This document shows, one piece after another, positions 33,958 through 42,732 of a DNA stretch of 64,000 nt. The stretch is from positions 1 to 64,000 of the forward strand of contig NZ_NCXO01000009.1 in the NCBI RefSeq assembly GCF_002104795.1, written 5' to 3'. This DNA comes from Mycolicibacillus koreensis (GTDB taxonomy: Bacteria; Actinomycetota; Actinomycetes; Mycobacteriales; Mycobacteriaceae). Numbering within the stretch: position 1 is the stretch's first letter; each line of letters begins with the position of its first letter. A model generated the notes under the pieces. That model worked only from the letters and a program-made list of their open reading frames with translations, searched no databases and had not been told where the DNA came from. Both the position numbers and the translations under genes were made by a program.

Positions 33958-34800
33958 CTACGGCTGCGGCGCGGTCACGAAGTCGATCAACTCCTCCACC
34001 CGGCCGATCAACGCCGGCTCCAGGTCGGTCCAGTCACGTACCCGCCCCCGGATCCGTCGCCACGCGGCGGCGATGTCGGCCTGGGTGGCGTGCGGCCAGC
34101 CCAACGCCTGACAGATCCCCTTCTTCCATTCGACGGTGCGCGGAATCTGTGGCCACGCCGCCATCCCGAGACGCTCGGGTTTGACCGCCTGCCAGATGTC
34201 GACGTAGGGATGGCCCACCACCAGGGTGTGCTCACCGCCGGGACCGCGGCGCACCTGCTCGGCCAACCGGGCCTCTTTGGAGCCGGCGACCAGGTGATCG
34301 ACGAGCACCCCGAGTCGACGGGTCGGCCCCGGTTGGAAATCCGCCACGATGGCGACGAGGTCGTCGACCCCGCCGAGGTGTTCGACCACCACGCCTTCGA
34401 TCCGCAGGTCGTCGCCCCACACCTGTTCGACGAGTTCGGCGTCGTGGCGGCCCTCGACATAGATCCGGCTGGCCGACGCGACCTTGGCGCGCTCACCGGG
34501 CACCGCCACCGACCCGGATGCGGTGCGCGCCGGGCGGGCGGCCGGGGCGCGACGCGGCGCGGTCAAAATGACCGGTTTGCCGTCGATCAGATACCCCGGG
34601 CCCACCGGGAAGGCGCGGGTGCGTCCGTGCCGGTCCTCCAGTTGCATGCGGCCGTACTCCACCCGCACCACCGCACCCACATAGCCGGTCTCGGCGTCCT
34701 CGACGACCATCCCGACTTCGACCGGTTGCTCGACGGAGCGGGGTTTGCGGGCGCGGTGGGGATTGCGGGCCAACACGTCAGATCCGTAGCGGTCTTCCAC
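33958..34800 (-). CDS. DUF3097 family protein
   Basis: 280 residues. Starts MEDRYGSDVLARNP, the usual start of DUF3097 proteins of actinobacteria. A beta-rich N-terminal region (about residues 20-75) is followed by a TOPRIM-like core: RIYVEGRHDAELVEQVWGDDLR near residue 125 holds the acidic EGxxD pattern, and VGHPYVDIWQAVKP is later. Because of the TOPRIM-like acidic motif I suspect a nucleic-acid role, but no activity is established. The GTG at 34800 follows TAGGAT (34809-34814) by 8 bases. Confidence 0.82.
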   Translation of the reverse strand: MEDRYGSDVLARNPHRARKPRSVEQPVEVGMVVEDAETGYVGAVVRVEYGRMQLEDRHGRTRAFPVGPGYLIDGKPVILTAPRRAPAARPARTASGSVAVPGERAKVASASRIYVEGRHDAELVEQVWGDDLRIEGVVVEHLGGVDDLVAIVADFQPGPTRRLGVLVDHLVAGSKEARLAEQVRRGPGGEHTLVVGHPYVDIWQAVKPERLGMAAWPQIPRTVEWKKGICQALGWPHATQADIAAAWRRIRGRVRDWTDLEPALIGRVEELIDFVTAPQP

Positions 34801-34868
34801 GGCGCCCAATCCTACGGGCGTGGCGATAGTTTCCCCGGCGAGCGACATTCGCTCTAGGCTGCTCGATT
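34801..34868. promoter_or_regulatory. Divergent leaderless promoters, DUF3097 / secreted protein
   Basis: Minus strand: TAGGAT (34809-34814) then 8 bases to GTG 34800. Plus strand: TAGGCT (34855-34860) then 8 bases to GTG 34869. The -10 boxes are 40 bp apart, so the -35 regions overlap. Confidence 0.6.
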
Positions 34869-35981
34869 GTGTTCGAAAACTACGATTTCGGCGACGACGA
34901 AGACGACGACTTCGACGACGACGACGACTTCGACGACGACGAGGACCTCGATGACGACGCCGAGTCCCGCGGGGGGGATTCCGGACCACCGAAGCGCGAT
35001 AACAGTCTCAAATGGGCCCTGGGCCTGGTGACGTTCCTGGCGGTCGTCGCCACGGCGGCCGCCGCGGCGGTGGTGTTCGGCGGCAACCCCGAAGCCGGTG
35101 ACGCCGGCAAGACGACCCCACCGAAATCATCCGATATCGCCAGCGCCGGCGATGACGGTCCGGTCAGCGTGATCGTCGATGACCCCACCTGCAAACCGTG
35201 GATGCCGATCAACGACACCTTGGCCTCCGCCGGGGAAGGCAAATGGAACGACCGCGATCGCAGCATCCCGGCGTCGGACTGGACCCCTGAGCAACAGCAG
35301 ATGCACATGGGGGCCGCCGCGGTGCTGCGCAGCGCCGCCGCACAGAGCGTCGGGCTGGCCAAACTCACCCCGCACCGGGTGATGCGCGAACTCTACGAAC
35401 AGTTCATCGCCTACGGCCGGGCCTACGCGGAGCGGGTGCCGCAGTATGTGCCGGCCGACAACAACCTCGCCGAGGCCGCCAACAGCGCTGCATCCGCGCT
35501 GGCGTCGATCTGCGGGGCCATCAACGACGGGTCGGCGGCGTCGCGGGGCCCGCTGGTACCCGCCCTGGACCCGCCGCAGTTGACCGCCACCCCTGCCGAT
35601 CCCACCAACCCGGTGCCGTTTCTGGCCAGCACCAACCCGGTCTGCCACGACTGGCACGCCGCGCTGCAGGACTACATGGCCAAGACCACCGAGTGGCAAA
35701 AGCTCGACCCCAACATCGCGGCGATCCTGTGGAACCCGGCGCAGAAGGCCGTCAACGTCGCCGCGGCGCAGGTGTTGAGCAACCAGGCCAACACGATCGA
35801 GCAACTGGGCCACCAGAGCGGCAACGCCACCCTGCAGGATTTCGCGACGTTGATCGCGCAGTACCAGCGGGCGTTCGTGGCCGCCGTGCCCACCTACACG
35901 CCCGCCGATCAGCATCTGGCGAACGCCGCGGCCTACACCTCGGCGCTGGTGGACGGTGCCTGCACGATCAGCGGCGCCTGA
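34869..35981 (+). CDS. Membrane-anchored exported protein with Asp/Glu-rich cytoplasmic tail
   Basis: 370 residues. Residues 3-33 are almost entirely Asp/Glu with Phe (DDDFDDDDDFDDDEDLDDD region), then a membrane helix at about 48-69, a linker, and an extracytoplasmic domain. The outer part has two related halves of about 110-130 residues, each with a Cys early (DDPTCKPWM; TNPVCHDWH) and one late (ASICGAI; VDGACTIS), suggesting one disulfide per half, and similar helices ending in VPQYVPADNN / VPTYTPADQH. I do not recognise a function. The acidic tail could bind basic partners. Leaderless GTG start. Confidence 0.78.
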   Translation: MFENYDFGDDEDDDFDDDDDFDDDEDLDDDAESRGGDSGPPKRDNSLKWALGLVTFLAVVATAAAAAVVFGGNPEAGDAGKTTPPKSSDIASAGDDGPVSVIVDDPTCKPWMPINDTLASAGEGKWNDRDRSIPASDWTPEQQQMHMGAAAVLRSAAAQSVGLAKLTPHRVMRELYEQFIAYGRAYAERVPQYVPADNNLAEAANSAASALASICGAINDGSAASRGPLVPALDPPQLTATPADPTNPVPFLASTNPVCHDWHAALQDYMAKTTEWQKLDPNIAAILWNPAQKAVNVAAAQVLSNQANTIEQLGHQSGNATLQDFATLIAQYQRAFVAAVPTYTPADQHLANAAAYTSALVDGACTISGA

Positions 35982-36013
35982 ACCACTGCAACCTGCCGGG
36001 CATAGACGCATAG

Positions 36014-36043
36014 CCCCCCGTTCGGTACCGGGCGGGGTGTTTT
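36014..36043 (+). terminator. Intrinsic terminator
   Basis: CCCCCCGTTCGG-TA-CCGGGCGGGG forms a stem of about ten pairs including two G-U pairs, followed by tgtttt. It lies 33 bases after the stop of the exported protein gene. Confidence 0.65.
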
Positions 36044-36061
36044 GCGGGCACAATCGGAAAG

Positions 36062-36439
36062 GTGGGCACCTGGGACGATGTGGCCCGCCTGATGCAAGCG
36101 CTTCCGCTCACCGCCGAGCACAGGCCACACGAGTGGCGGGTCGGTGGAAAGCTGGTCGCCTGGCAGCGGCCGCTGCGCCTTCCCGAACGCCGCGCCCTGC
36201 AGGTCAGCGGCGACCCCGATGTCCTGGCGGTGCGGGTGCGCGGCGAGTCGGCCGCCGCGGCACTGATCGCGGCGCACCCGCAGCGGTATTTCACCACCGC
36301 ACATCTGGCCGGGTACCCGGTGGTGCTGGTGTGGCTGGCCGACATCGACCGTGGCTCCCTGGCTGACCTGGTGTTCGACGCATGGCTGGTGCACGCACCG
36401 CGGGCGGTGGCGCGCGAATACCTGGCCCGCCGCGCGTAA
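36062..36439 (+). CDS. MmcQ/YjbR family protein (Rv2570-type)
   Basis: 125 residues. The MmcQ/YjbR fold is indicated by the N-terminal WDDVARLMQALPLTAEH, WRVGGKLVAWQRPL and YFTTAHLAGYPVVLVWLADI. Often called DNA-binding, but no target is known. GTG start; a CACAAT hexamer (36049-36054) lies 7 bases upstream, weakly suggesting another leaderless message. It occupies the Rv2570 position next to aspS, with which it converges. Confidence 0.82.
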   Translation: MGTWDDVARLMQALPLTAEHRPHEWRVGGKLVAWQRPLRLPERRALQVSGDPDVLAVRVRGESAAAALIAAHPQRYFTTAHLAGYPVVLVWLADIDRGSLADLVFDAWLVHAPRAVAREYLARRA

Positions 36440-36490
36440 CTCCCGCAGCCGCTAACGGCGCGACCGGATGCGGTGCTGGCGGCGGGGGTG

Positions 36491-38260
36491 TTAAGCCTGC
36501 GCGCGCGGTTTGGCGTCGATGCCGGATTCTTTGCGCTGCGCGGCGGTGATAGGCGCGGGCGCATCGGTGAGCGGGTCGACGCCACCACCGGATTTCGGGA
36601 ACGCGATCACTTCACGGATCGACTCGGCGCCGGCGAGTAGCGCCATGATGCGGTCCCAGCCGAACGCCAGTCCCCCGTGCGGTGGCGCCCCGAAAGTGAA
36701 GGCGTCCAACAGGAATCCGAATTTCTCCGCCGCTGCCTCCGAGTCGATGCCCATGACGGTGAACACCTGCTCCTGGATGTCGCGGCGGTGGATGCGGATC
36801 GAGCCGCCGCCGATCTCGTTGCCGTTGCACACAATGTCGTAGGCATCGGCGAGCACCGAACCCGGGTCGGCGGTGATGGCTTGCGCCGTCGCTGATTTGG
36901 GTGCGGTGAACGCGTGATGCACCGCGGTCCACGCCCCCGAACCGACGGCCACGTCACCGGCGGCCGCGGCTTCGTCGGCCGGTTCGAACAGCGGCGGGTC
37001 GACGACCCAGGTGAACGCCCAGGCGTCCGCGTCGATGAGGTCTTGGCGGGCGGCGATCTCGACTCGGGCCGCGCCCAGCAGAGCCCGGGAGACCTTCGGT
37101 GCGCCCGCGGCGAAGAACACGCAGTCGCCCGGGGCGGCCCCCACGTGATCGGCCAGCCCGGCGCGCTCGGTCTCGGAGAGGTTTTTGGCCACCGGGCCCG
37201 ACAGGGTGCCGTCCTCCCCGATCAGCACGTAGGCCAGCCCCTTGGCGCCACGCTGTTTGGCCCACTCCTGCCAGCCGTCGAGGGTGCGTCGCGGCTGAGA
37301 CGCCCCGCCGGGCATGACCACCGCACCGACGTACGGCGCCTGGAACACCCGAAACGGCGTGTCGGCGAAGAACTCGGTGCATTCGACGAGTTCCAGCCCG
37401 AACCGCAGGTCGGGTTTGTCGGTGCCGAACCGGCGCATCGCCTCGGCGTAGCTCAGCCGCGGCAGCGGGCGCGGCACCTCGTAGCCGATCAGCGCCCACA
37501 CCGCGGCCACGATCTCCTCGGCGATCGCGATGACGTCCTCGGCGTCGACGAAGCTCATCTCCAGGTCCAGCTGGGTGAACTCCGGCTGGCGGTCGGCGCG
37601 GAAATCCTCGTCGCGGTAGCAGCGGGCGATCTGGTAGTAGCGCTCCATGCCGGCGACCATCAGCAGTTGCTTGAACAGCTGCGGGCTCTGCGGCAGGGCG
37701 TAGAAGGTGCCCGGCCGCAGCCGGGCGGGCACCAGGAAGTCCCGCGCCCCCTCGGGGGTGGAGCGGGTCATCGTCGGTGTTTCGATCTCGATGAAGTCGT
37801 GGGCAGCCAGCACGCCGCGCGCGGCCGCGTTGGCCTTGGAGCGCAGCCGGATCGCCGCGGCCGGACCGTCGCGACGCAGATCCAGATAGCGGTAGCGCAG
37901 CCGCGTCTCCTCCCCCGGTTCCTCATCGAGCTGAAAGGGCAGCGGCGCGCACTCGGCGAGCACGGTCAGCTCGGTGGCGTTGATCTCGATGTCACCGGTC
38001 GCGATCTCCGGGTTGGCGTTGCCCTCGGGACGGATCTGCACCACCCCGGTGACCGCGACGCAGAACTCGGCGCGCAGCCGGTGCGCCTCGGCGAGTACGG
38101 CCTCGTCGTGGAAGACGACCTGGGCGACCCCGGACGCGTCGCGCAGGTCGATGAAGATGACCCCGCCGTGATCGCGGCGGCGCGCCACCCAGCCGGCCAA
38201 CGTGACCTGGCGTCCGGCGTCGGCGGACCGCAACGAACCGGCGTCGTGACTGCGCAGCAC
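36491..38260 (-). CDS. aspS: Aspartyl-tRNA synthetase (bacterial type)
   Basis: 589 residues. N-terminal OB-fold anticodon-binding domain (residues 1-110, [21 protein letters not shown]), class II motif 2 in [20 protein letters not shown], a bacterial GAD insertion in the middle and motif 3 in [14 protein letters not shown]. Mycobacterial AspRS is known to be non-discriminating and also charges tRNA-Asn; that is expected here but not shown. Divergent from the SRPBCC gene. Confidence 0.96.
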   Translation of the reverse strand: MLRSHDAGSLRSADAGRQVTLAGWVARRRDHGGVIFIDLRDASGVAQVVFHDEAVLAEAHRLRAEFCVAVTGVVQIRPEGNANPEIATGDIEINATELTVLAECAPLPFQLDEEPGEETRLRYRYLDLRRDGPAAAIRLRSKANAAARGVLAAHDFIEIETPTMTRSTPEGARDFLVPARLRPGTFYALPQSPQLFKQLLMVAGMERYYQIARCYRDEDFRADRQPEFTQLDLEMSFVDAEDVIAIAEEIVAAVWALIGYEVPRPLPRLSYAEAMRRFGTDKPDLRFGLELVECTEFFADTPFRVFQAPYVGAVVMPGGASQPRRTLDGWQEWAKQRGAKGLAYVLIGEDGTLSGPVAKNLSETERAGLADHVGAAPGDCVFFAAGAPKVSRALLGAARVEIAARQDLIDADAWAFTWVVDPPLFEPADEAAAAGDVAVGSGAWTAVHHAFTAPKSATAQAITADPGSVLADAYDIVCNGNEIGGGSIRIHRRDIQEQVFTVMGIDSEAAAEKFGFLLDAFTFGAPPHGGLAFGWDRIMALLAGAESIREVIAFPKSGGGVDPLTDAPAPITAAQRKESGIDAKPRAQA

Positions 38261-38402
38261 GGCTACTCCTCATCGGGCAGTGGGAAACGACTGCCCAGTC
38301 TAAAGCCGCGCCCGCAGCACCCGGTGTGCCGGTGTGGCGCCCCACCACGGTGTGTGATGGGCTGGGGGTTCCTGGGAGTTCCGCCGAACCGGAGGATTGC
38401 AG

Positions 38403-38912
38403 ATGGCCCTGTCCCGCAAGAAGCACCCCTGCCAGCGGGTCGACACCGGTTTCATCGAGACCGCCCCGTACCGTTTCGCCAACACCGTCGAGTTGGCGAT
38501 CACCCCCGAGCAGCTGTTCGAGGTCCTCGCCGACGCCGACTCGTGGCCGCAGTGGGCGTCGGTGATCACCGACGTCACCTGGACCAGTCCGCAGCCGTAC
38601 GGGGTGGGCACCACCCGCACCGTGACGATGCGCGGCATCGTCGGCTACGAGGAGTTCATCGCCTGGGAGCCGCACACCTACCTGGCGTTCCGGTTCAACG
38701 AGGCCTCGACGCGCACGCTGCGCGCCTTCGCCGAGGACTACCGGGTAGCACCCACCGCCGAGGGCTGCCGTCTGACGTGGACGATGGCCATCGAGCCGCT
38801 GGGCCCGGCCCGGCTGGGACTGTGGCTGGGACGTCCGGTGGTGCAGTGGATGCTGGGCCGGTTTCTGCGCCGACTGCGCCGCTACACCGACCAGCGTTTC
38901 GCCACCGTGTAG
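38403..38912 (+). CDS. SRPBCC / polyketide cyclase-like ligand-binding protein (Rv2574-type)
   Basis: 169 residues. START/SRPBCC helix-grip pattern: FANTVELAITPEQLFEVLADADSWPQW (about residues 21-47), then a strand series WTSPQPYGVGTTRTVTMRG and a long C-terminal amphipathic helix. It probably binds a hydrophobic ligand; no ligand or reaction is known. GGAGG (38391-38395) 7 bases before ATG 38403 selects this start over a TTG two codons upstream. Confidence 0.82.
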   Translation: MALSRKKHPCQRVDTGFIETAPYRFANTVELAITPEQLFEVLADADSWPQWASVITDVTWTSPQPYGVGTTRTVTMRGIVGYEEFIAWEPHTYLAFRFNEASTRTLRAFAEDYRVAPTAEGCRLTWTMAIEPLGPARLGLWLGRPVVQWMLGRFLRRLRRYTDQRFATV

Positions 38913-39005
38913 AACTCCGCCAACCCGTGTGCCGCGCGGCGGCGATATGCGAAGCTGGGAGCGGCCGAGCGCGATGAGCGACCCCGATGAGCGACGGAGT
39001 GTGCG

Positions 39006-39884
39006 ATGACCTTCAACGAGGGCGTGCAGATCGACACCAGCAAGGTGAGGTCGACCGGTCGCGGCCGCGGGATCGCCCTCGGCGGCGGGGCCGGCGGCCT
39101 GGGACTGCTCATCATGATCGTCGCGATGTTCTTCGGAGTCGACCCGGGCGAGGTGATCTCCCAGCAGGCACCGGCCCCCCAGGAGACCGTGCCGCAATTC
39201 GACCTGGGCAAATGCCGCACCGGAGCGGACGCCAACAAATACGTCCAGTGCCGGGTGGTGGCCACCGGAAACTCGGTGGACGCAGTGTGGACGCAGTTGC
39301 TGTCGGGCTACACCGCCCCGAACATGCGGCTGTTCAGCGGCCAGGTCAACACCGGCTGCGGCACGGCCACCAGTGAGGTCGGCCCGTTCTACTGTCCGGC
39401 CGACAAGACCGCCTACTTCGACACCGACTTCTTCGATGTCCTCGTCGATCAGTTCGGTTCCAGCAGTGGCGCATTGGCGCAGGAGTACGTGGTCGCCCAC
39501 GAGTACGGCCACCATGTGCAGAACCTGCTCGGGGTGCTCGGGCGGGCCCAGAGCGGCGCGCAGGGCGCCACCGGTTCCGGGGTGCGCACCGAGTTGCAGG
39601 CCGATTGCTACGCCGGGGTGTGGGCGCACTACGCCTCGGTGACCCAGCAGGAGAGCACCGGCAAGCCGTTCCTGGAGCCGTTGAGTGACCGCGACATCGC
39701 CGACGCGCTGTCGGCGGCGGCATCGGTCGGCGACGATCGGATTCAGAAGACCATGACCGGGCGGGTCGACCCGGAGGCGTGGACGCACGGCTCCTCCGAG
39801 CAGCGCCAGCACTGGTTCACCGTCGGCTACCAGACCGGCGACCCGAACAAGTGCGACACCTTCGCCGCCCGCGACCTGGGTTAA
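39006..39884 (+). CDS. Membrane-anchored neutral zinc metallopeptidase (YpfJ family)
   Basis: 292 residues, Rv2575 type. A short cytoplasmic N terminus, a Gly-rich membrane helix at about residues 22-45, then an external domain with the zinc motif VVAHEYGHHVQNLLG (HExxH, about residues 162-172) and a downstream ELQADCYAG that supplies the third ligand region. Cys residues in TGCGTA and FYCPAD may pair outside the cell. Substrate unknown. GGAG lies 6 bases before the ATG. Confidence 0.9.
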   Translation: MTFNEGVQIDTSKVRSTGRGRGIALGGGAGGLGLLIMIVAMFFGVDPGEVISQQAPAPQETVPQFDLGKCRTGADANKYVQCRVVATGNSVDAVWTQLLSGYTAPNMRLFSGQVNTGCGTATSEVGPFYCPADKTAYFDTDFFDVLVDQFGSSSGALAQEYVVAHEYGHHVQNLLGVLGRAQSGAQGATGSGVRTELQADCYAGVWAHYASVTQQESTGKPFLEPLSDRDIADALSAAASVGDDRIQKTMTGRVDPEAWTHGSSEQRQHWFTVGYQTGDPNKCDTFAARDLG

Positions 39885-39912
39885 CCGGTGCGTTGAGCAG
39901 ACGCAGACCGCA

Positions 39913-39956
39913 ACGTAAATGTCCCCCGAACACCGTGTGCCGGGGGACATTTACGT
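39913..39956. terminator. Perfect 16-bp inverted repeat, bidirectional terminator
   Basis: ACGTAAATGTCCCCCG (39913-39928) and CGGGGGACATTTACGT (39941-39956) pair perfectly around a 12-nt loop. It lies between the convergent metallopeptidase and EsxN-like genes, so it can stop transcription from both sides. Confidence 0.75.
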
Positions 39957-39993
39957 CGAACCGCGGGGTGGTAGCGACCCCCCTCACGGGCCG

Positions 39994-40281
39994 TTAGAGC
40001 CAGCTGGAGCCGACCGCCGAGTCGGTGGAAGCCATGTTGTTCCCGGCGTTTTGCACCTTCGCACCGTGCGTGGCCGCCTGCTCGTAAATCACCTGGAAAT
40101 TCCGCCCCAACTGAGCAATGAACTCCTGGCACGACGCCGAACCAGCACCACCCCAAAAATCACCGGCAGCCAACACATCCCGAATAATCGCCTGATGCTC
40201 AGCCTCCAACGACGCCGCCTGCGCCTTGATCAACGCCCCATGAGCATTGACATCACCAAACTGGTAATTAATCGTCATCAC
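39994..40281 (-). CDS. EsxN-family WXG100 protein (Mtb9.9-like)
   Basis: 95 residues, close in sequence to the EsxI/L/N/O/V group (MTINYQFGDV start, AGDFWGGAGS carrying the WxG turn at about residues 43-45, VIYEQAATHGAKVQ). Forms a helical-hairpin heterodimer with its EsxM-type partner and is exported by ESX-5 in the family. It starts 7 bp after the esxM-like stop. GC content is near 54% over 40141-40320, far below the flanks. I leave the symbol blank because paralogues cannot be separated without alignment. Confidence 0.93.
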   Translation of the reverse strand: MMTINYQFGDVNAHGALIKAQAASLEAEHQAIIRDVLAAGDFWGGAGSASCQEFIAQLGRNFQVIYEQAATHGAKVQNAGNNMASTDSAVGSSWL

Positions 40282-40288
40282 ACAACCC

Positions 40289-40585
40289 CTAACTGCTCAA
40301 ACTCGACTGGGCCGCAGCTTCCTGCTGCTCATACACATTCGCGTCACGCACCAACCCGTCACGCACCCCATGCAACATGTCCACAATGTTGCGAAACGCC
40401 GTCTGCATCTGCCCCATCGTGTCCAACGACGTCCGCTCGGCAATACCGGTCCACCCCGCCCCAGAAATACTCTGCGACGACGCCCACATCCGCCGAGCCT
40501 CATCCTCCACAGTCTGAGCATGCACCTCAAACCGCCCAGCCATATCCCGCATCAACTGCGGATCAGTCATAAAACGCGAAGCCAT
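40289..40585 (-). CDS. EsxM-family WXG100 protein (QILSS group)
   Basis: 98 residues matching the EsxJ/K/M/P/W group: [19 protein letters not shown] start, WTG turn in [10 protein letters not shown], and the C-terminal secretion motif YxxxE in VYEQQEAA. Partner of the downstream EsxN-like protein in an ESX-5-type substrate dimer. GGAG 8 bases before the ATG. 76 bp follow the PPE stop. The low GC is shared with esxN and unlike the PPE gene. Confidence 0.93.
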   Translation of the reverse strand: MASRFMTDPQLMRDMAGRFEVHAQTVEDEARRMWASSQSISGAGWTGIAERTSLDTMGQMQTAFRNIVDMLHGVRDGLVRDANVYEQQEAAAQSSLSS

Positions 40586-40661
40586 AATCGCCTCTCCTTA
40601 CACAATCAGTTCGTCAGTGGTGTGTTTTCTCGGGTGGCTGCTAATCGCGTCCCCCTCCCGG

Positions 40662-41888
40662 TTAGCCGCCCTTGGCCGCGGTGGCGGCCTTGACGCCGGC
40701 CTTGGCAACGTTGCCCAGGCCTCCGAATCCCCGTCCGGCGAGGGCCCCCATCATGGCCTGCGCGAACGGTCCGCCCGGCATGCCCGCCTGCACCGTCGGC
40801 ACCGCCGGGACAGTGGTGGCCGGCGGGACCGGCAGCGCGCGGGTGATGGTCTGGATGGCGCCGTCGGGCACCGACAGCCCGCCGACCCGCGAGGCGTTGG
40901 CCAACTGCGCGCTGACCTGCTGACCGATCTGGCTGCCCCAGTTGGACAGCTGGCTGGTCAGCCCGCTGGTCATAGTCTGCAGCTTGCCGTTGACCATCTC
41001 GCTGATCGCGTCGAGCAGCGGGTTTGTCGCACCGTTGGCGAGGCCCCCGGTGAGATTGCCGAGCCCGGAGCCGGATGTCCCACCGGCACGGGTCAGCGAC
41101 ATCAGCATGCTCATCGGCGCCGAGCCGAGGCGCATCGGAACGTTGACCAGTTCGGAGGCGCTGGACAAGCTGCCGGGAGAGGTCAGGCTGAGGTCGGCGA
41201 AGGCACCCAGGACCGGGATCTTCTCAAACCCCGACAACGCCGTCCCGATCGGTGCCCAGAACGCGGTGAGGGGCTCAAGGGCGCTGCCGATTTGGGTCAG
41301 TCCTCCGGCGATCGCGTCACCCGCAGCCCCCGGACCCGGCAGAGACGCCGCCGAGAGGCCGGCATCTGACGGCCCCTCCGTCGTTCTGAACATCGCCTGC
41401 GGCTGCTCCGCCTTCGATGACGCGTCGAAGGTCGACATGACCATGACGTCATCGGCCCACATGATGTCGTAGAGCGCCTCACACGCCATGATCGCCGGGG
41501 TGTTCTGGCCGAGAATGTTGGACGCGATCAGCTGCATGCACAACGTGCGGTTGGCGATGACCGCCTCCAGCGGCACCATCGAAGACCGCGCCTGCTCGAA
41601 GAAACCGACGTGCGCGGCGGCCTGGGCGGCCAGGGCCGCCGTCTTCGCGGCGGTTTCGTGCAACCACGCCACATGCGGCTCCAGTTTGGCCTGCACCGTC
41701 GCCGACGACGGGCCGTGCCACCCGCCCGTCAGGCCGGCGAGGGTGGATCCGAAGCCGGTGGCGGCGGTCTCCAACTCCTGGGTCAACCCCGCCCAGGCCT
41801 CCGAGGCCTCCAGCAGCGGCGCCGATCCGGGCCCGAGGGTGATCAGCAGCGAGTTGATCTCCGGTGGATAGAACTCAAATAGCGCCAT
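40662..41888 (-). CDS. PPE-family protein
   Basis: 408 residues. The N-terminal 180-residue PPE domain starts MALFEFYPPEINSLL and has the WxG-like GGWHGPSS turn (about residues 55-62). The C-terminal part contains VGGLSVPDGAIQTI, which resembles the PPE-SVP signature GxxSVPxxW but lacks the Trp. The tail is Ala/Gly/Pro-rich (VPAVPTVQAGMPGG, like other SVP members). Expected to be secreted with the PE partner through ESX-5. Starts 7 bp after the PE stop. Confidence 0.92.
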   Translation of the reverse strand: MALFEFYPPEINSLLITLGPGSAPLLEASEAWAGLTQELETAATGFGSTLAGLTGGWHGPSSATVQAKLEPHVAWLHETAAKTAALAAQAAAHVGFFEQARSSMVPLEAVIANRTLCMQLIASNILGQNTPAIMACEALYDIMWADDVMVMSTFDASSKAEQPQAMFRTTEGPSDAGLSAASLPGPGAAGDAIAGGLTQIGSALEPLTAFWAPIGTALSGFEKIPVLGAFADLSLTSPGSLSSASELVNVPMRLGSAPMSMLMSLTRAGGTSGSGLGNLTGGLANGATNPLLDAISEMVNGKLQTMTSGLTSQLSNWGSQIGQQVSAQLANASRVGGLSVPDGAIQTITRALPVPPATTVPAVPTVQAGMPGGPFAQAMMGALAGRGFGGLGNVAKAGVKAATAAKGG

Positions 41889-41895
41889 GGCCGAC

Positions 41896-42207
41896 CTAGG
41901 TCAATCCACCCAGCGTGGACGCGGCGGCGTTGGCCGCCTCCGCCCCGTCGTACGCGGCGGCGTTGGTGCGCAGCGTGTTGACGAACGACTCGTGGATGGC
42001 CGCCGCCTGCGCGGCGATGGCCTGGTAGAGCTGGCCGTGCGCGGCGAACTGCGCCGCGGTGAGTGCGGACACCTCGTCGGCGGCCGCGGGCACCACACCG
42101 GTGGTCGGTGCCGCGGCGGCGGCATTGCCCGCGTTCATCCCAGCGCCGATCGATTCCAGGCTGCCGGCTGCCGACAGCAACATCGCCGGCTCGGTCTTTA
42201 CATACAT
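41896..42207 (-). CDS. PE-family protein (short, no C-terminal extension)
   Basis: 103 residues, only the PE helical hairpin. The PE motif itself is shifted to EPAM in MYVKTEPAMLLSAAGSLESIG. The general secretion signal YxxxD/E is YDGAE at about residues 86-90. Pairs with the adjacent PPE protein. First gene of the PE-PPE-EsxM-EsxN cassette; AAGGGGG lies about 9 bases before the ATG. Confidence 0.92.
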   Translation of the reverse strand: MYVKTEPAMLLSAAGSLESIGAGMNAGNAAAAAPTTGVVPAAADEVSALTAAQFAAHGQLYQAIAAQAAAIHESFVNTLRTNAAAYDGAEAANAAASTLGGLT

Positions 42208-42732
42208 CTATTCAGCCCCCTTGTGAGTGCAGGTGACACTGGTGGACCCCGGCGCCCCAACCCCCGGGACCACCAGGGCTCGTTTCGCGCCGCCGCGTAT
42301 CGATTATGCCGTATGGATAGTGATCCACGCCACCCCGACCGCCACAGAGCTTAACGAAATGTGTCCGTCCGATGTCCAAACGGCATCGAACGTAGGCCGC
42401 GACGGTACACGTCCGCACCGGCATCCGAAACCCCCCGAAAGCCGCAGGTCTCCAACGGCTTTGGCAGCGGGCCCGTCGCCGAACCGGCCATCATGACAGT
42501 TACCTGAGATCAACCAAAGAAACTTACGCAGGCGACGATTCGGTCGCCCGAATTGTCGCCTGCAATAATTACGGCCCACCAGGATGGACCCTCTCAAGTT
42601 GACATTGGTTGATGCTGAGACATTGATGAGAGACAGGACGCGTCGAATTTTTGTCCGCTTAGTTAAAAAATAACTCAACCTACCCTGGGTATTCGCTGAC
42701 ATTTTCGTCAATAACGGCCTCGATATAGCGGA
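42208..42732. other. 525-bp AT-rich gene-free region upstream of the PE cassette
   Basis: No convincing gene. GC falls to 47% in 42601-42660 and 40% in 42661-42720 by hand count, against about 70% elsewhere. It holds a long hairpin (42528-42563), the dyad AGTTA-AAAAA-TAACT (42661-42675), and a near-repeat gacattg(g)ttgatg / gacattgatgag around 42601-42632. A TTGACA at 42599-42604 on the plus strand has no good -10. The promoter of the PE cassette must lie here on the minus strand, but I cannot place it. AT-richness next to PE/PPE genes fits an Lsr2-silenced region (inference). Confidence 0.6.
42528..42563 (-). terminator. Long hairpin, likely terminator of the aldolase-DapA operon
   Basis: GCAGGCGAC (42528-42536) pairs with GTCGCCTGC (42555-42563); inside, ATTCGG pairs with CCGAAT around the loop tcgc, with one G-U pair between the two stems. 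Reading leftward the hairpin is followed by gtaagtttcttt. It lies about 170 bases past the DapA-like stop. Confidence 0.6.

Noticed and set aside
36914..38400. Long plus-strand open frame opposite aspS
   Set aside because: High-GC third-position shadow of aspS with no recognisable domain.
42304..42711. 135-codon minus-strand frame in the AT-rich region
   Set aside because: Crosses a 36-bp terminator-like hairpin, has no ribosome binding site and no recognisable domain; codon use does not resemble the genes around it.
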